Positions 18,745-27,128 of a DNA stretch of 64,000 bases are shown one piece after another. The DNA is from a virus: IMG/VR virus record IMGVR_UViG_3300026488_000013, positions 62,001 to 126,000 of that record. The stretch is one strand, 5' to 3'. The stretch's first letter is position 1; each line of letters starts with the position of its first letter. The notes beneath the pieces are model-generated. The model was not told the origin of the DNA and did no database searches. It saw nothing but the letters and a program-made list of their open reading frames with translations. The position numbers were made by a program, and so were the translations under genes.

Positions 18745-19380
18745 TTAGAATAAAATATACCATTTAAATGTTATAGATTCATTTTCTTCCAAAATTTTAT
18801 CGGTTGTTGTATAGTGAGAGAATAATCTCCAATTATCTCCGTTGGTATAAAATAATCCTACTTCATTAATCTTAACAGGTGCCACTAAATCTGGCTCTTC
18901 GGAAACAACAATACTTAAAGTATTCTCAATAGTGGTATAATGGTTAGTATTTGAATCTAAAATTATTTGTTTTGAGTTGATAGGTTTCAGAATTCCGTCC
19001 CTTTTATAATCTGGATTGGACTCATTGAGTTTTAACGGAGAGTATAAATCATTATCTGGGTCATCAGGGCCTATTTTTGTTGTTCCATCATTAGAGTTGG
19101 TTCCTCCATTACCAACTCCAAAATGTGTTATGCTCCAATCCGTGTAATCCCCTAAATCAAATGTTTTACTCGCAGCAAATTCCCTGCCATCATAAACAAC
19201 CAGATTTTTTCCTCTTTCTATAAATTCGTTATTTTTATAAATTTCGACTAAACCTACAATTTTATCTTTTTCCTCTAAATTATCAAAAATAAATTCTATT
19301 TCCTCTTTTGTAAGGTGCGGCGATTTTTTAGAAAATTTAGAACTATTTAGGAATTCTAAGAAGTTTTTATATTTTTTCAT
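18745..19380 (-). CDS. putative baseplate or tail-terminator region protein
   Basis: A 211-residue protein immediately upstream of the sheath gene. A charged N-terminal helix is followed by a beta-rich body with FAASKTFDLG, then ITHFGVGNGGT and VKINEVGLFYTNGD. The FGVGxGG and NEVGLF motifs occur in several phage tail proteins of unknown role. No catalytic motif. Likely a virion structural protein. Confidence 0.65.
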   Translation of the reverse strand: MKKYKNFLEFLNSSKFSKKSPHLTKEEIEFIFDNLEEKDKIVGLVEIYKNNEFIERGKNLVVYDGREFAASKTFDLGDYTDWSITHFGVGNGGTNSNDGTTKIGPDDPDNDLYSPLKLNESNPDYKRDGILKPINSKQIILDSNTNHYTTIENTLSIVVSEEPDLVAPVKINEVGLFYTNGDNWRLFSHYTTTDKILEENESITFKWYILF

Positions 19381-19425
19381 CTTATACTCTCCGCTGTGTT
19401 GTGAAGAGTTAATAAAACATTGTTG

Positions 19426-21195
19426 TTAATCAGATATTATACTTTCCGTTACTATATCGTCTATTATCATTCTATCATTATTGGAATTATTTATTTTAAT
19501 ATTCATTTTTTCGGATTTATTAACATAAATACTCGATACGACTGATTTTATATTCGTTTTTATGAATTCGTTAATATTAATTTTAGAATTAACCTGAGAA
19601 TATATGTCTGTCAGATATTTAAGACTATTAATCATGCATCTAGACTTATTAATATTTTCAATTTCCAATAAATTTTTATTTCTTATTAAAGCACTATCTG
19701 GAATATTAGTATTTAAACTTATTTGTGAAACAACAGATTTCATTATTACCATTTCATCTAGCCCGGAAATTACATAAAATATATTAGTATAATCAATAAA
19801 GGGTATTATATAATATGGAACTTGTGTCAATATAACAGATATTCTATCGCCGATATAATTGGTAATTACACTAAATTTCTCGGAAATATTTAAAAACATA
19901 TTAATAAATGAATTTACATTATCATAATAAAGCTTTAAATTTTCATTGTTCGAATGTAATAAAAAATACCCGCTGTTTAACAGTGATATAAATATTGAGT
20001 AGAATATATCTGCCAGTAGCGACGCCTTGTCATCGTCTGAATATATACTTGATTGGAGAATATTTCTTATCTTTCCTATAAACTCTGGGTATTGTTGCAA
20101 TAAATAGTTTTCAACATATTCTAATGGAACATTTTCTTCATTTGTTTTTGTTATATTTTTATAAACATATTTGTTCAATAAATCTCTAAGCTCTCCATAC
20201 TTTTTGTCATAGAGTTCGGAATACTTATACTCTTTATGCCCATTTTGTAGCAGGTCAACTATATATTCAAAAGTTTCATAGTCTTGTTCTAAATATGTAT
20301 TTAATTCCAAGGCAGATATATACTTGGAATATGTAGAATTTTTATTGTCATAAATATAGTATACGGAACCAAAATATTTTAGCAATAAGTATTCTATTAT
20401 TAAGGGAATATCTTGGATAAAAATATAATACTTTGTATTGAAGTCGAATTTAGAGGCAATAGATGGGGTTAAGTTTATTTCGATTTTTAAATTTTTGAAT
20501 TTGGTTAGAAACAGAGCGGCACGCAGGAATTCGCTTAAACCCTCAATAATGGCTCTTTTTCCATGAATATATAAAATATTGGTTTTATAAGGAAACACAA
20601 ATTTATCCAAATTATTTAAAATATCTTCTTTAGTTAGCATTAGATTAGGAATTTTCTCTTTAACATAATCAAAATCTAAATATTTTAAATCGTCCACCGG
20701 ATTTGTTAAATAATTTATAAAAAAATAAACATCGTTTTTATTTTTATCATACACAATTTCAAGCTCGCCTATTGAAACCATATTTTCAAGTCTTAGAATG
20801 TTAGTAAGAACCATTATATCATTAACTGATGCCCGCCACCTTTTTATTAAACCAATATTATAAAAAAGCAACTTTATTTCTTCTATAGTCAATTTCTTAA
20901 CTTTTTCCTCAGGTATCCCAAATAAATCTATGATTTTAGTATATAAATCTAAATACTCTTCATCCTTAATATCCAGGTTTAAAAAACTTCTAACAAAGTA
21001 TGTTAATGGGATAGGGATTTCATTATATGTTTTTTCTAAATGCTGGTTAAAAATAATATCGAATAAAATTTCTTTTAAATTTTTATTTTTTATAGTGTTT
21101 TCTTCGTCCAAATAAGATGTTCTAAATTGGTCAGTTATATTAGAATAATAGGTGTGTAATTTTTCTAAAAAAAGTTTTAATTTATTTCTATCCAT
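19426..21195 (-). CDS. large structural protein, baseplate wedge candidate
   Basis: A 589-residue, largely helical protein rich in Tyr, Ile and Asn. The segment near residue 115 (IGLIKRWRASVNDIMVLTNI) recalls the conserved core of tail protein I-like baseplate components, but the match is weak. It lies between the gp25-like gene region and the sheath, where T4-like phages keep wedge genes (gp6/gp7-like). Assigned as baseplate by position. Confidence 0.6.
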   Translation of the reverse strand: MDRNKLKLFLEKLHTYYSNITDQFRTSYLDEENTIKNKNLKEILFDIIFNQHLEKTYNEIPIPLTYFVRSFLNLDIKDEEYLDLYTKIIDLFGIPEEKVKKLTIEEIKLLFYNIGLIKRWRASVNDIMVLTNILRLENMVSIGELEIVYDKNKNDVYFFINYLTNPVDDLKYLDFDYVKEKIPNLMLTKEDILNNLDKFVFPYKTNILYIHGKRAIIEGLSEFLRAALFLTKFKNLKIEINLTPSIASKFDFNTKYYIFIQDIPLIIEYLLLKYFGSVYYIYDNKNSTYSKYISALELNTYLEQDYETFEYIVDLLQNGHKEYKYSELYDKKYGELRDLLNKYVYKNITKTNEENVPLEYVENYLLQQYPEFIGKIRNILQSSIYSDDDKASLLADIFYSIFISLLNSGYFLLHSNNENLKLYYDNVNSFINMFLNISEKFSVITNYIGDRISVILTQVPYYIIPFIDYTNIFYVISGLDEMVIMKSVVSQISLNTNIPDSALIRNKNLLEIENINKSRCMINSLKYLTDIYSQVNSKININEFIKTNIKSVVSSIYVNKSEKMNIKINNSNNDRMIIDDIVTESIISD

Positions 21196-21232
21196 TCATT
21201 TTGTTTTGAAACATATAATGTCCTTTTAATAC

Positions 21233-22204
21233 TCACAATGTATAATATATCTTGGATAAATTCTTATGCAATTCTAAGGCTCTGGCATGTTGTTCAGAGT
21301 AATCTTTTAATTCATTTAATTTATTTAACCAATAATCATATGAGTGTTTATTAGTGTGATACTTATCGCAACCTTCATCTGGAGTAAATTTACCCGGAAA
21401 CATTAACGGTGCCGCAGGTATGGCAAAATCTAGTCTCATTCCTTTTTTATTAATCGCACCACCTATATAATCCAAGAAATATAAATTCAAATATTTTTCA
21501 TATTCTTTAGTCGAATTCTCCGATTTTATACAGTAATACGCCTCTTCATTGTAATCAAAATACTGTTTAAAATAAGGAATGTAATTATCATAAATTAATT
21601 GAACAACATTAACCTTCTCCAGATACTTATCTTTTTCAACAAATTTTCCCAAGCTATAATCAAAATAATAAATTTGGTTCAAATTATTCACCAATAAATC
21701 ATTAATAAGATTATCCTTAGTAATTGTTGATTTTACCAACTCAATATTAAACATTGGTATAACTGTATTAGATAACAACGGTGTGCTTATAGTTGTTATC
21801 TCATATACAATATTTGAAAATGTTTCTTCATCATAAAACATTATAAAACTACCTACCGTTAAATCATCAAATCCTATAATAGAAACTGATAAATTTGTTT
21901 GTGGATTAAGCCCGCCTTCATCCAAAATAAGATTAAAATTCATATTCGATGTATAAAATATCGGAACATATTCATAAACATTGTATTTATACCCTGTTAG
22001 TGTAGAACGGTTTTTATCGTATGTTAAGTCAGTATCTTTATCATATACCGATGTATCTAATGCAGGTGTTATTATCCTGGCCGGTGTTGCATAATGATAT
22101 AAACCTTTATATTCTTTAACAAAATTCAAAAATTCCCTTGTTAAAGAGTATGTATATGCTGGTTCTTTTGTTAGTAAATCTATTGGATTAAAGTTTAAGT
22201 TCAT
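21233..22204 (-). CDS. putative baseplate protein
   Basis: A 323-residue protein whose start overlaps the end of the gp25-like gene by 17 bases, so the two are coupled. The sequence is beta-rich and Tyr-rich at first, then has a C-terminal region with AIPAAPLMFPGKFTPDEG and a final helix. No family is recognised. The overlap with a wedge gene suggests a baseplate wedge partner. Confidence 0.65.
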   Translation of the reverse strand: MNLNFNPIDLLTKEPAYTYSLTREFLNFVKEYKGLYHYATPARIITPALDTSVYDKDTDLTYDKNRSTLTGYKYNVYEYVPIFYTSNMNFNLILDEGGLNPQTNLSVSIIGFDDLTVGSFIMFYDEETFSNIVYEITTISTPLLSNTVIPMFNIELVKSTITKDNLINDLLVNNLNQIYYFDYSLGKFVEKDKYLEKVNVVQLIYDNYIPYFKQYFDYNEEAYYCIKSENSTKEYEKYLNLYFLDYIGGAINKKGMRLDFAIPAAPLMFPGKFTPDEGCDKYHTNKHSYDYWLNKLNELKDYSEQHARALELHKNLSKIYYTL

Positions 22205-22838
22205 CTGTTATATCTAACTGTTCATCATTTATTATTAATGAAATGAAAATATTGTACGAAACACCTGCAAAAGAATTGTTAGAGGTGGATGTCTCTGAGA
22301 TAGACACTGTTTTAAGTTGAAGTCTATTGATTTTAAATTTAGTATTTAAAATTTGGACAAGATGAGACAGGAATTTTTCTATTTCCCTTTTAATTTGTGT
22401 TGCGGCGGTATTCGTATCCAAATACTTCAAAATATCGAAAATCGAGCTTCCATATCCGGGGTCAAACAATAAAACACCTTTTCTCGTTCGTATAAAATTT
22501 CTAAGATTAAAAACAACAAACTCGACCAGGTCTGTTATATAAAGCAAACCATATTCTGTTAACTCAAAATTTATATCTAATACTTTATCCTTATCAACAC
22601 CATCTTGTTCGTCAATATATTTTCCAACAGCCTTATATAACGACGATTCTATTGGTGTATTTTGGGATGAGCGTGAAGAGAATAAGGAAAGATTATTTTG
22701 GCTATTTATATAACTTTCGATTGATAATCTAAGCTTGGGGTCTAATATTAACGAACTATCGAATTCGTTGGTTAATTGAAGAGAAATCGGTAATTTTTTC
22801 TTTAATGTATCCGGTAATTCAGAAACAACTACCTTCAT
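22188..22838 (-). CDS. baseplate wedge protein, gp25/GPW family
   Basis: A 216-residue protein. The C-terminal 110 residues match the gp25/gpW fold: helix VEFVVFNLRNFIRTRKGVLL, then FDPGYGSSIFDILKYL, helix QIKREIEKFLSHLVQ, and strands FKINRLQLKTVSISE. The usual gly-ser turn (PGYGS) is present. The N-terminal 90 residues are extra relative to T4 gp25 (132). gp25 joins wedge arms to the sheath in contractile baseplates. Confidence 0.75.
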   Translation of the reverse strand: MKVVVSELPDTLKKKLPISLQLTNEFDSSLILDPKLRLSIESYINSQNNLSLFSSRSSQNTPIESSLYKAVGKYIDEQDGVDKDKVLDINFELTEYGLLYITDLVEFVVFNLRNFIRTRKGVLLFDPGYGSSIFDILKYLDTNTAATQIKREIEKFLSHLVQILNTKFKINRLQLKTVSISETSTSNNSFAGVSYNIFISLIINDEQLDITDELKL

Positions 22839-22877
22839 TTTATTTCTTTTTTATCGTTATATTACTTTAAAAAAGAT

Positions 22878-24014
22878 TTATTTTTTCTTTTCAAGTTCTC
22901 TTTTTAATTTTTCATATTCTTGGATTTCCTTTTCTAATAATTCTTCTTCTCTGGAAACAATCCTATCCAATAAGGGCGCCGGAATAGACATAAAATTCAA
23001 TGTTTCAGAGAAATTTAATTTCGACGCATTATGCATTCTAATAAAATATTCCAACTTCTCATTATACTTATTAATCAATTTATTAACCATTATATTGGGA
23101 TGCATCCTGTCTATCAAATCTATATACAACTTCATATTATTTCCACATTCTGGACATATTACTTCCTGAATAGGAATAGGAAAATATTTTCCAATTACAT
23201 TTTTTTTATAAAAATTTAATATTTCACTAAAAAATTTTGCGGGCAATTTATCAATAAATTCTTTTATTTCCCAAAAATTGCTTATTTTTATTTTTTCATT
23301 TATTTTTATTTCTGAAATAAAAAATAAAATTAATTCGCCTTCACTAATTAAATTACTTAAATTATTATTTTTTAAAAATTTAAAGTTTGTCTGAAAATAT
23401 TTTCCTAAACTCGGCAATGAAAAAATAATTTCGATTTTTTTACCATCTTTTTCTTTTATAAATTTTTCATAATGTTTTTTGTAGCAAAATAAATCCTGAC
23501 ATGGGATAATCTTTAAAAAATAATTCGAAGTAAAAATTTTTTCCAGATTAATATTTATTTTAAAGGTATTTTCACAATATACACATTTTACTTCTTCCTG
23601 ACCCAAATATTTTATTTCATTTTTATTTAATACGATATTTGAATAAAATGACGATATTAAAAAATAAATGTCCCCTAAAAAAATTCCATTAATAAAATTG
23701 TTAAAATTATTTACAAAATTTAAATAATTTTCATAATTAAAATTATTTTTAAAAATAATTTCCGAATTAAAATATTCTGTTAATTCTTTATTTAAATTCT
23801 TAAAAATTATTCTTAAAAAATTAACTAATTTAAAATAATCTGAATTAAAAGATTTTAACTCAGAAATAATTTTTATCAAATTGTCTGGACGGGTATCTTT
23901 AACAGGATTTTTTACAAATAAATTAATTTTTGTTCCTAATAACGGAATAACAAAATAAGAAGAAGGAATGTCGTCCAAAATTTCTTTTATTGTTATCGTC
24001 GTTTTTTTTCTCAT
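22878..24014 (-). CDS. Zn-ribbon protein, gp26-like hub assembly factor candidate
   Basis: A 378-residue protein with two CxxC pairs (CVYC and CPEC) and an extra CQDLFC. Its C-terminal domain (FIDKLPAKFF, then VICPECGNNMKLYIDL) is clearly paralogous to that of the next upstream gene (FISTLPIYY, then IECKNCGEKIKLILN). T4-like phages encode baseplate hub assembly proteins (gp26 family) with similar Cys ribbons, and this gene lies beside gp25, so a baseplate assembly role is the best guess. The N-terminal half is very AT-rich in codon use (Asn, Lys, Phe, Ile). Confidence 0.65.
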   Translation of the reverse strand: MRKKTTITIKEILDDIPSSYFVIPLLGTKINLFVKNPVKDTRPDNLIKIISELKSFNSDYFKLVNFLRIIFKNLNKELTEYFNSEIIFKNNFNYENYLNFVNNFNNFINGIFLGDIYFLISSFYSNIVLNKNEIKYLGQEEVKCVYCENTFKININLEKIFTSNYFLKIIPCQDLFCYKKHYEKFIKEKDGKKIEIIFSLPSLGKYFQTNFKFLKNNNLSNLISEGELILFFISEIKINEKIKISNFWEIKEFIDKLPAKFFSEILNFYKKNVIGKYFPIPIQEVICPECGNNMKLYIDLIDRMHPNIMVNKLINKYNEKLEYFIRMHNASKLNFSETLNFMSIPAPLLDRIVSREEELLEKEIQEYEKLKRELEKKK

Positions 24015-24017
24015 TAT

Positions 24018-24905
24018 TTAAATGTTAAATATTTTGGAAAGAAACTCTATTTGGGGGTTTAAAATTAATTTTATTTTTTCACCGCAGTTTTTACATTCTA
24101 TTTCAGTAGTGTATATAGGGATATAATCTTTCAATTCTTCAATTATTTTGTTAATGGCTTTTTGCTTATAATATATTGGCAGAGTTGAAATAAATTTGTT
24201 TATTTCGTGTGGCAGATTAAATTCATAATTTTCAGCCGGCGCCATATCATTGGAAGATTTATATCCTTCTACAATTATTTTTTCAACGAATAATTTAAGT
24301 TGGTCGTCTGGCACAGAAATTAACGGCGCAATCTCAAGCGGTGCATTTACATCTATATCTTTTAAAGAAGAATTAATAAACCTAACAAATTTTTCCATAG
24401 TAGGAATTTTCATAACCAACTTAATCTTTATTTTCTCAAATTGCTTAGCATTTTTAGGCCGCTCTATTTTAAATTCATATAATATCTCATATTCATTAAA
24501 AGGTATATCTTTATCCCATTCCTTATTTTCATTCTTATATTGTGAATATTCTATTTTAATTTTGTCGTCATACTTATATCCACATGCGCCGCATTCAATA
24601 TTATCTACCTCATGCTCCCTATATGAACATTCCAATATTTTCTTTAATAACTCAAAATAATCTAAATGACTATTTTCCTTCAAAAACTTATTTTTATCAT
24701 CCGTTTCCACTTTCGATATAGCAATTTCAATTAATTTCGTTATAACTGTTTTTAAATTAGATTTTTTCAATTTTCTCAATTCACTACCATATAATTGCCT
24801 TAATCCATATTCATTCTTCGATATAGGAAATTTAACAAAACATTTTTCATCTTCAAATATTTCTAATATTTCCTCTATAATATTGTTTCTTAAAATTTTT
24901 TCCAT
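24018..24905 (-). CDS. Zn-ribbon protein, paralogue of the next gene
   Basis: A 295-residue protein, first of the tail/baseplate block, with a strong ribosome binding site (GGGAGG, 8 bases). Two Cys pairs are visible, CGAC near residue 110 and CKNC near residue 270. The domain between them contains VPDDQLKLFVEKII and FISTLPIYY. It shares its C-terminal ribbon domain with the following 378-residue protein, 3 bases away, pointing to tandem duplication. Likely a baseplate hub assembly chaperone, by analogy to T4 gp26. Confidence 0.65.
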   Translation of the reverse strand: MEKILRNNIIEEILEIFEDEKCFVKFPISKNEYGLRQLYGSELRKLKKSNLKTVITKLIEIAISKVETDDKNKFLKENSHLDYFELLKKILECSYREHEVDNIECGACGYKYDDKIKIEYSQYKNENKEWDKDIPFNEYEILYEFKIERPKNAKQFEKIKIKLVMKIPTMEKFVRFINSSLKDIDVNAPLEIAPLISVPDDQLKLFVEKIIVEGYKSSNDMAPAENYEFNLPHEINKFISTLPIYYKQKAINKIIEELKDYIPIYTTEIECKNCGEKIKLILNPQIEFLSKIFNI

Positions 24906-25038
24906 TAATCATAACCTCCCTTCTGTAAATTATTTCAATTACAAAATTAATTTCCCATATTAATTTTCTCCAACAAAATTTTGTTTCACATACTTGTTTT
25001 AAAAATTTATTTTTCCTTGAAAAGGAAAATGTAATTAT

Positions 25039-25160
25039 CACATAATTCTTAAATAAATATTCTTTCAGAAATTAATTTGTTCTATAAATGTGTATCATAT
25101 ATGATAGGTATTTCTTTTATTTATATATTTATCCAATAGATGTGTAATTTTATTTGTTTC
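25039..25160 (-). promoter_or_regulatory. conserved intergenic element E1, copy 2
   Basis: Second full copy of E1 with the same order of blocks. TATAAATA on the minus strand lies at 25118-25125, 213 bases before the start of the 295-residue gene. The sequence around TATAAATA and the roughly 80 bases downstream are conserved with the other copies. Confidence 0.7.
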
Positions 25161-25321
25161 AAATATTAAATAAGATTTGCCATGAAATATATTTAATCCT
25201 AACATTAGTTTTCACATTTTCCACAAATAGAGAAATATCCTTCTAGTAGTAGATATTTCTATTGAAAATAAAATATTGACTTATGAATTATTGAATATAA
25301 AATTTTATAATAGAGTTGAAT

Positions 25322-25388
25322 AAATTCTACTATATACTGTATCTTCTTTTATAGTAATTATACCCAGCGGAAGTATATAATTATTTGA
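25322..25388. promoter_or_regulatory. conserved intergenic element E2, copy 2
   Basis: Second copy of E2, sharing TCTTCTTTTATAGTAATTAT and ACCCAGCGGAAGTATATAAT with copy 1. It lies about 105 bases beyond the capsid gene stop and 160 bases from E1-2. No plus-strand gene follows it, so it is unlikely to be only a plus-strand promoter. Confidence 0.6.
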
Positions 25389-25493
25389 AAAAATAAAATA
25401 TTATTTGTGATAAAAAAAAATAATGAAAAAAATTGTTTAAGGAAAATACAGATTTGAGAAAAAATAGGATAAAGAAAAGAAGGGGAAGAAATA

Positions 25494-26990
25494 TTAAACA
25501 CCTACTAAAGTGATTTTGGCCATTTTTTTAGGGTCAATAGTTAAAATGGTGGATTGAGGATATACTTCTATTTTTGTGGTTCCACCGGATAGTTCAACAG
25601 TTCTTACGATGGGTGCTCCTAAAATCGCATCTATTATTCCAGGGTTATTTCTATTGCCTTGGGTTAGAAGATATAGAGTTCCTTTAGGAACAAAGTTGGA
25701 TTTGATTACTTCGAATTTTTGAATGGCCATCACTTGTCCGGCGGATACACCAACTTTCGAATTAGGGTTACCAAATAAAGTTACATAGTTGGTAAGAGAT
25801 TCAATTATATGGGCATCTTCAGGGTTTACAGCAATATATTTAGGTTCCATTAGAGTGTTGTTATATACCATGTTGATAGCTTTTAGTAGGAAAGGAATTA
25901 GATAGGCATAAAAATCTGCAGGGTTAGACGGATTTAGTTGAGGAGGCATATTAGTGAAATCTACAGTGAAATTGGCAGAAAAACCGCCCTCATTAATTTT
26001 TAGTTCACTAATTATTTCGGCATCTTTCATTAATTGAATTTGAGCCTTAATAGCATCGGCCAAGTCTCTTAAATAATCAATGTTGTATTGACCCTTGAAT
26101 TCCACTTTTTTCCATACATCAGTTACAGCTTCGAAAGGAATAGTTGCTTCTACATATCTTTGTATGCTTTCTATTTCTTCATCGAAAACAACTTTATAAC
26201 CGTTGTCATTAGTGGAAGAGATGATAGTTTTAATAGTTACAGTTTCAGGTGTAATAGTAGAACTTTCAAGAGATTTCGCAACAGCACTTACAGTTATATC
26301 TCCTGTTCTATCGTCAATTCTTATGGTTATTTCAATATATCCTTTAACATCTGTAGTTTCAACTTTTGCGTATATGGTTTTGTCTGCCTTTACATATGCT
26401 GTGACATATTCGGTATGAGTGTTGCCATCCCCATCCTTCCAATCAACTTTTGTCAACATAGTTTTTGTAAGAATTACTTTGTATCCTTTTCCGCTAAGCC
26501 CCGCCTTAGTGAAAATATTGTCGGTAGTATTAACTGAAAATGTCAACTCTTTATATAGCTTAGAATAAATATCTACAGGTTTAGGAACTTCAAAAGTATC
26601 TACAACAATATCTCCATTTAATATTTTTGCGACACGTTTTTTAATGTTTACTTCTACCTTATTATTATCGGTTTTAAAAGGTATAGCCAATTTAGCCAAT
26701 ACAGGTTTTTGATATAGCTCGGCCAAGGCAGGATAATATGCAACTACAGCGGCCAGTGTTTGACCATTGTTTATAATTTCTGCTTCATTAATCATTTGTG
26801 TAAATTCCAAAGCAGCCTGTTCAAAAAGCTCCGCAGATTCACTAGGCAATTTAGTAGCTATAGATTCTATATAACTGTATAATCTTTTTTTGTCTTTAAT
26901 AATTCCGGACAAATCACTTTCTGTAAGAGTTCTGGTTTTTCCTAGAGTTTTTCCTATTACTTCTTCGTACTGTTCTAGAATTAAGGTCAT
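25494..26990 (-). CDS. major capsid protein (T4 gp23-like, HK97 fold)
   Basis: A 498-residue protein with a strong ribosome binding site (AGGAGG). The N-terminal about 69 residues are a helical propeptide ending MINE, then AEIINNG. Cleavage after E69 would match the T4 prohead protease rule (I/L-x-E before A or G) and T4 gp23, which is cut after E65. The body has long-helix and P-domain segments (NMPPQLNPSNPADFYAYLIP, AINMVYNNTLMEPKYIAVNP) and a C-terminal A-domain-like part (APIVRTVELSGGTTKIEVYP). It would form the hexamers of a large capsid. Confidence 0.85.
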   Translation of the reverse strand: MTLILEQYEEVIGKTLGKTRTLTESDLSGIIKDKKRLYSYIESIATKLPSESAELFEQAALEFTQMINEAEIINNGQTLAAVVAYYPALAELYQKPVLAKLAIPFKTDNNKVEVNIKKRVAKILNGDIVVDTFEVPKPVDIYSKLYKELTFSVNTTDNIFTKAGLSGKGYKVILTKTMLTKVDWKDGDGNTHTEYVTAYVKADKTIYAKVETTDVKGYIEITIRIDDRTGDITVSAVAKSLESSTITPETVTIKTIISSTNDNGYKVVFDEEIESIQRYVEATIPFEAVTDVWKKVEFKGQYNIDYLRDLADAIKAQIQLMKDAEIISELKINEGGFSANFTVDFTNMPPQLNPSNPADFYAYLIPFLLKAINMVYNNTLMEPKYIAVNPEDAHIIESLTNYVTLFGNPNSKVGVSAGQVMAIQKFEVIKSNFVPKGTLYLLTQGNRNNPGIIDAILGAPIVRTVELSGGTTKIEVYPQSTILTIDPKKMAKITLVGV

Positions 26991-27128
26991 TATTTATATT
27001 CCTCCTATTAGATTTTTAATTTTTATAACGAATAATTTAATTAATTATTTTTTTTGATTTTATCGGGGAAAATTTAACTTATTAAAAATACGAAAAAAAA
27101 CTTTTTAGAAAATAAAATTTTGAAAAAA

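Larger units (their letters stand above)
24906..25493. other. intergenic control region before the tail block
   Basis: About 590 bases lie between the start of the tail block and the end of the capsid gene. The region holds an E1 and an E2 element, listed separately. At 25010-25032 a short inverted repeat TTTTCCTTGAAAAGGAAAA lies just left of E1. The stretch 25161-25321 shows nothing recognisable. A 62-codon frame at 24853-25041 overlaps the leader and is not accepted as a gene. Confidence 0.65.

Noticed and set aside
24853-25041. 62-codon minus-strand frame beginning inside E1-2
   Set aside because: It overlaps the start of the 295-residue gene in another frame, covers that gene's ribosome binding site, and contains no recognisable protein features.
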